Origin: an uncultured beta proteobacterium | GTDB taxonomy: Bacteria; Pseudomonadota; Gammaproteobacteria; Burkholderiales; Burkholderiaceae_C | Direction of reading: 5' to 3' | Assembly (NCBI GenBank): GCA_903885415.1 | Contig: CAISIP010000162.1 | Span: forward strand, 1-13,865 | Length of the DNA stretch: 13,865 bases | In this document: one piece after another, positions 13,828 through 13,865 of the stretch | How positions within the stretch are numbered: the first letter of the stretch is position 1 | Layout: each line of letters begins with the position of its first letter | Notes under the pieces: model-generated | Seen by the model: only the letters and a program-made list of their open reading frames with translations | Databases searched by the model: none | Told to the model about the DNA's origin: nothing | Position numbers and translations under genes: made by a program

Positions 13828-13865
13828 ATGGCAACGACGGCACCCACCGGCGACACCGCGAACAA
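13828..13865 (+). CDS. Start of an ORF cut by the window edge, possibly a site-specific integrase
   Basis: Only 12 codons are visible (MATTAPTGDTAN), too few for recognition. Support for a real gene: an ATG with GGAG spaced 5 nt upstream (13819-13822), and a position 188 bp after tRNA-Ser in the same orientation, where integrase genes of tRNA-inserted islands typically sit. The integrase call is from context only; another element gene is possible. Confidence 0.4.
   Translation, partial: MATTAPTGDTAN

Overview
The window is GC-rich, tightly packed bacterial chromosome. Gene content and protein sequences fit a betaproteobacterium of the order Burkholderiales, probably near Comamonadaceae. The evidence is the rimP-nusA-infB order, an IF2 with a very Ala/Glu/Arg-rich N-terminal linker, a yej peptide transporter divergent from fabI, and an AdiA/LdcI-type decarboxylase divergent from an NfeD-SPFH pair. 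I cannot name a genus from sequence alone.

Layout, left to right. (1) Bases 1-3065, minus strand: the 5' part of infB (running off the left edge), nusA and rimP, a translation/transcription housekeeping operon read right to left. (2) Bases 3066-3235: an intergenic leader with a strong intrinsic terminator hairpin, more inverted repeats and a possible -10 box. It can be read as the end of the yej operon, as an attenuator in front of rimP, or both. (3) Bases 3236-8784, minus strand: a complete yejA-yejB-yejE-yejF operon for a peptide ABC importer (binding protein, two permeases, double ATPase), with genes touching or overlapping. (4) Bases 8821-9615, plus strand: fabI, enoyl-ACP reductase, starting only 36 bp from yejA and transcribed divergently. 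(5) Bases 9628-11958, minus strand: a large PLP-dependent basic amino acid decarboxylase, convergent with fabI. (6) Bases 12091-13481, plus strand: a small NfeD-like membrane protein followed by an SPFH/stomatin-family (QmcA-like) protein. (7) Bases 13550-13639, plus strand: tRNA-Ser(GGA) with its own extended -10 promoter.

Everything up to the tRNA looks like conserved core chromosome. After the tRNA the character changes: a strong terminator, three copies of a GGGG(G)TATC motif, and the first 12 codons of a new ORF in the same direction as the tRNA, cut by the window edge. This resembles the left end of an integrative element inserted at the 3' end of tRNA-Ser. The integrase identity is inferred from position, since only 38 bases of that ORF are visible.

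I found no CRISPR array, insertion sequence or rRNA, and no convincing undescribed multi-gene system. The best leads are the rimP leader structure and the tRNA-Ser junction.
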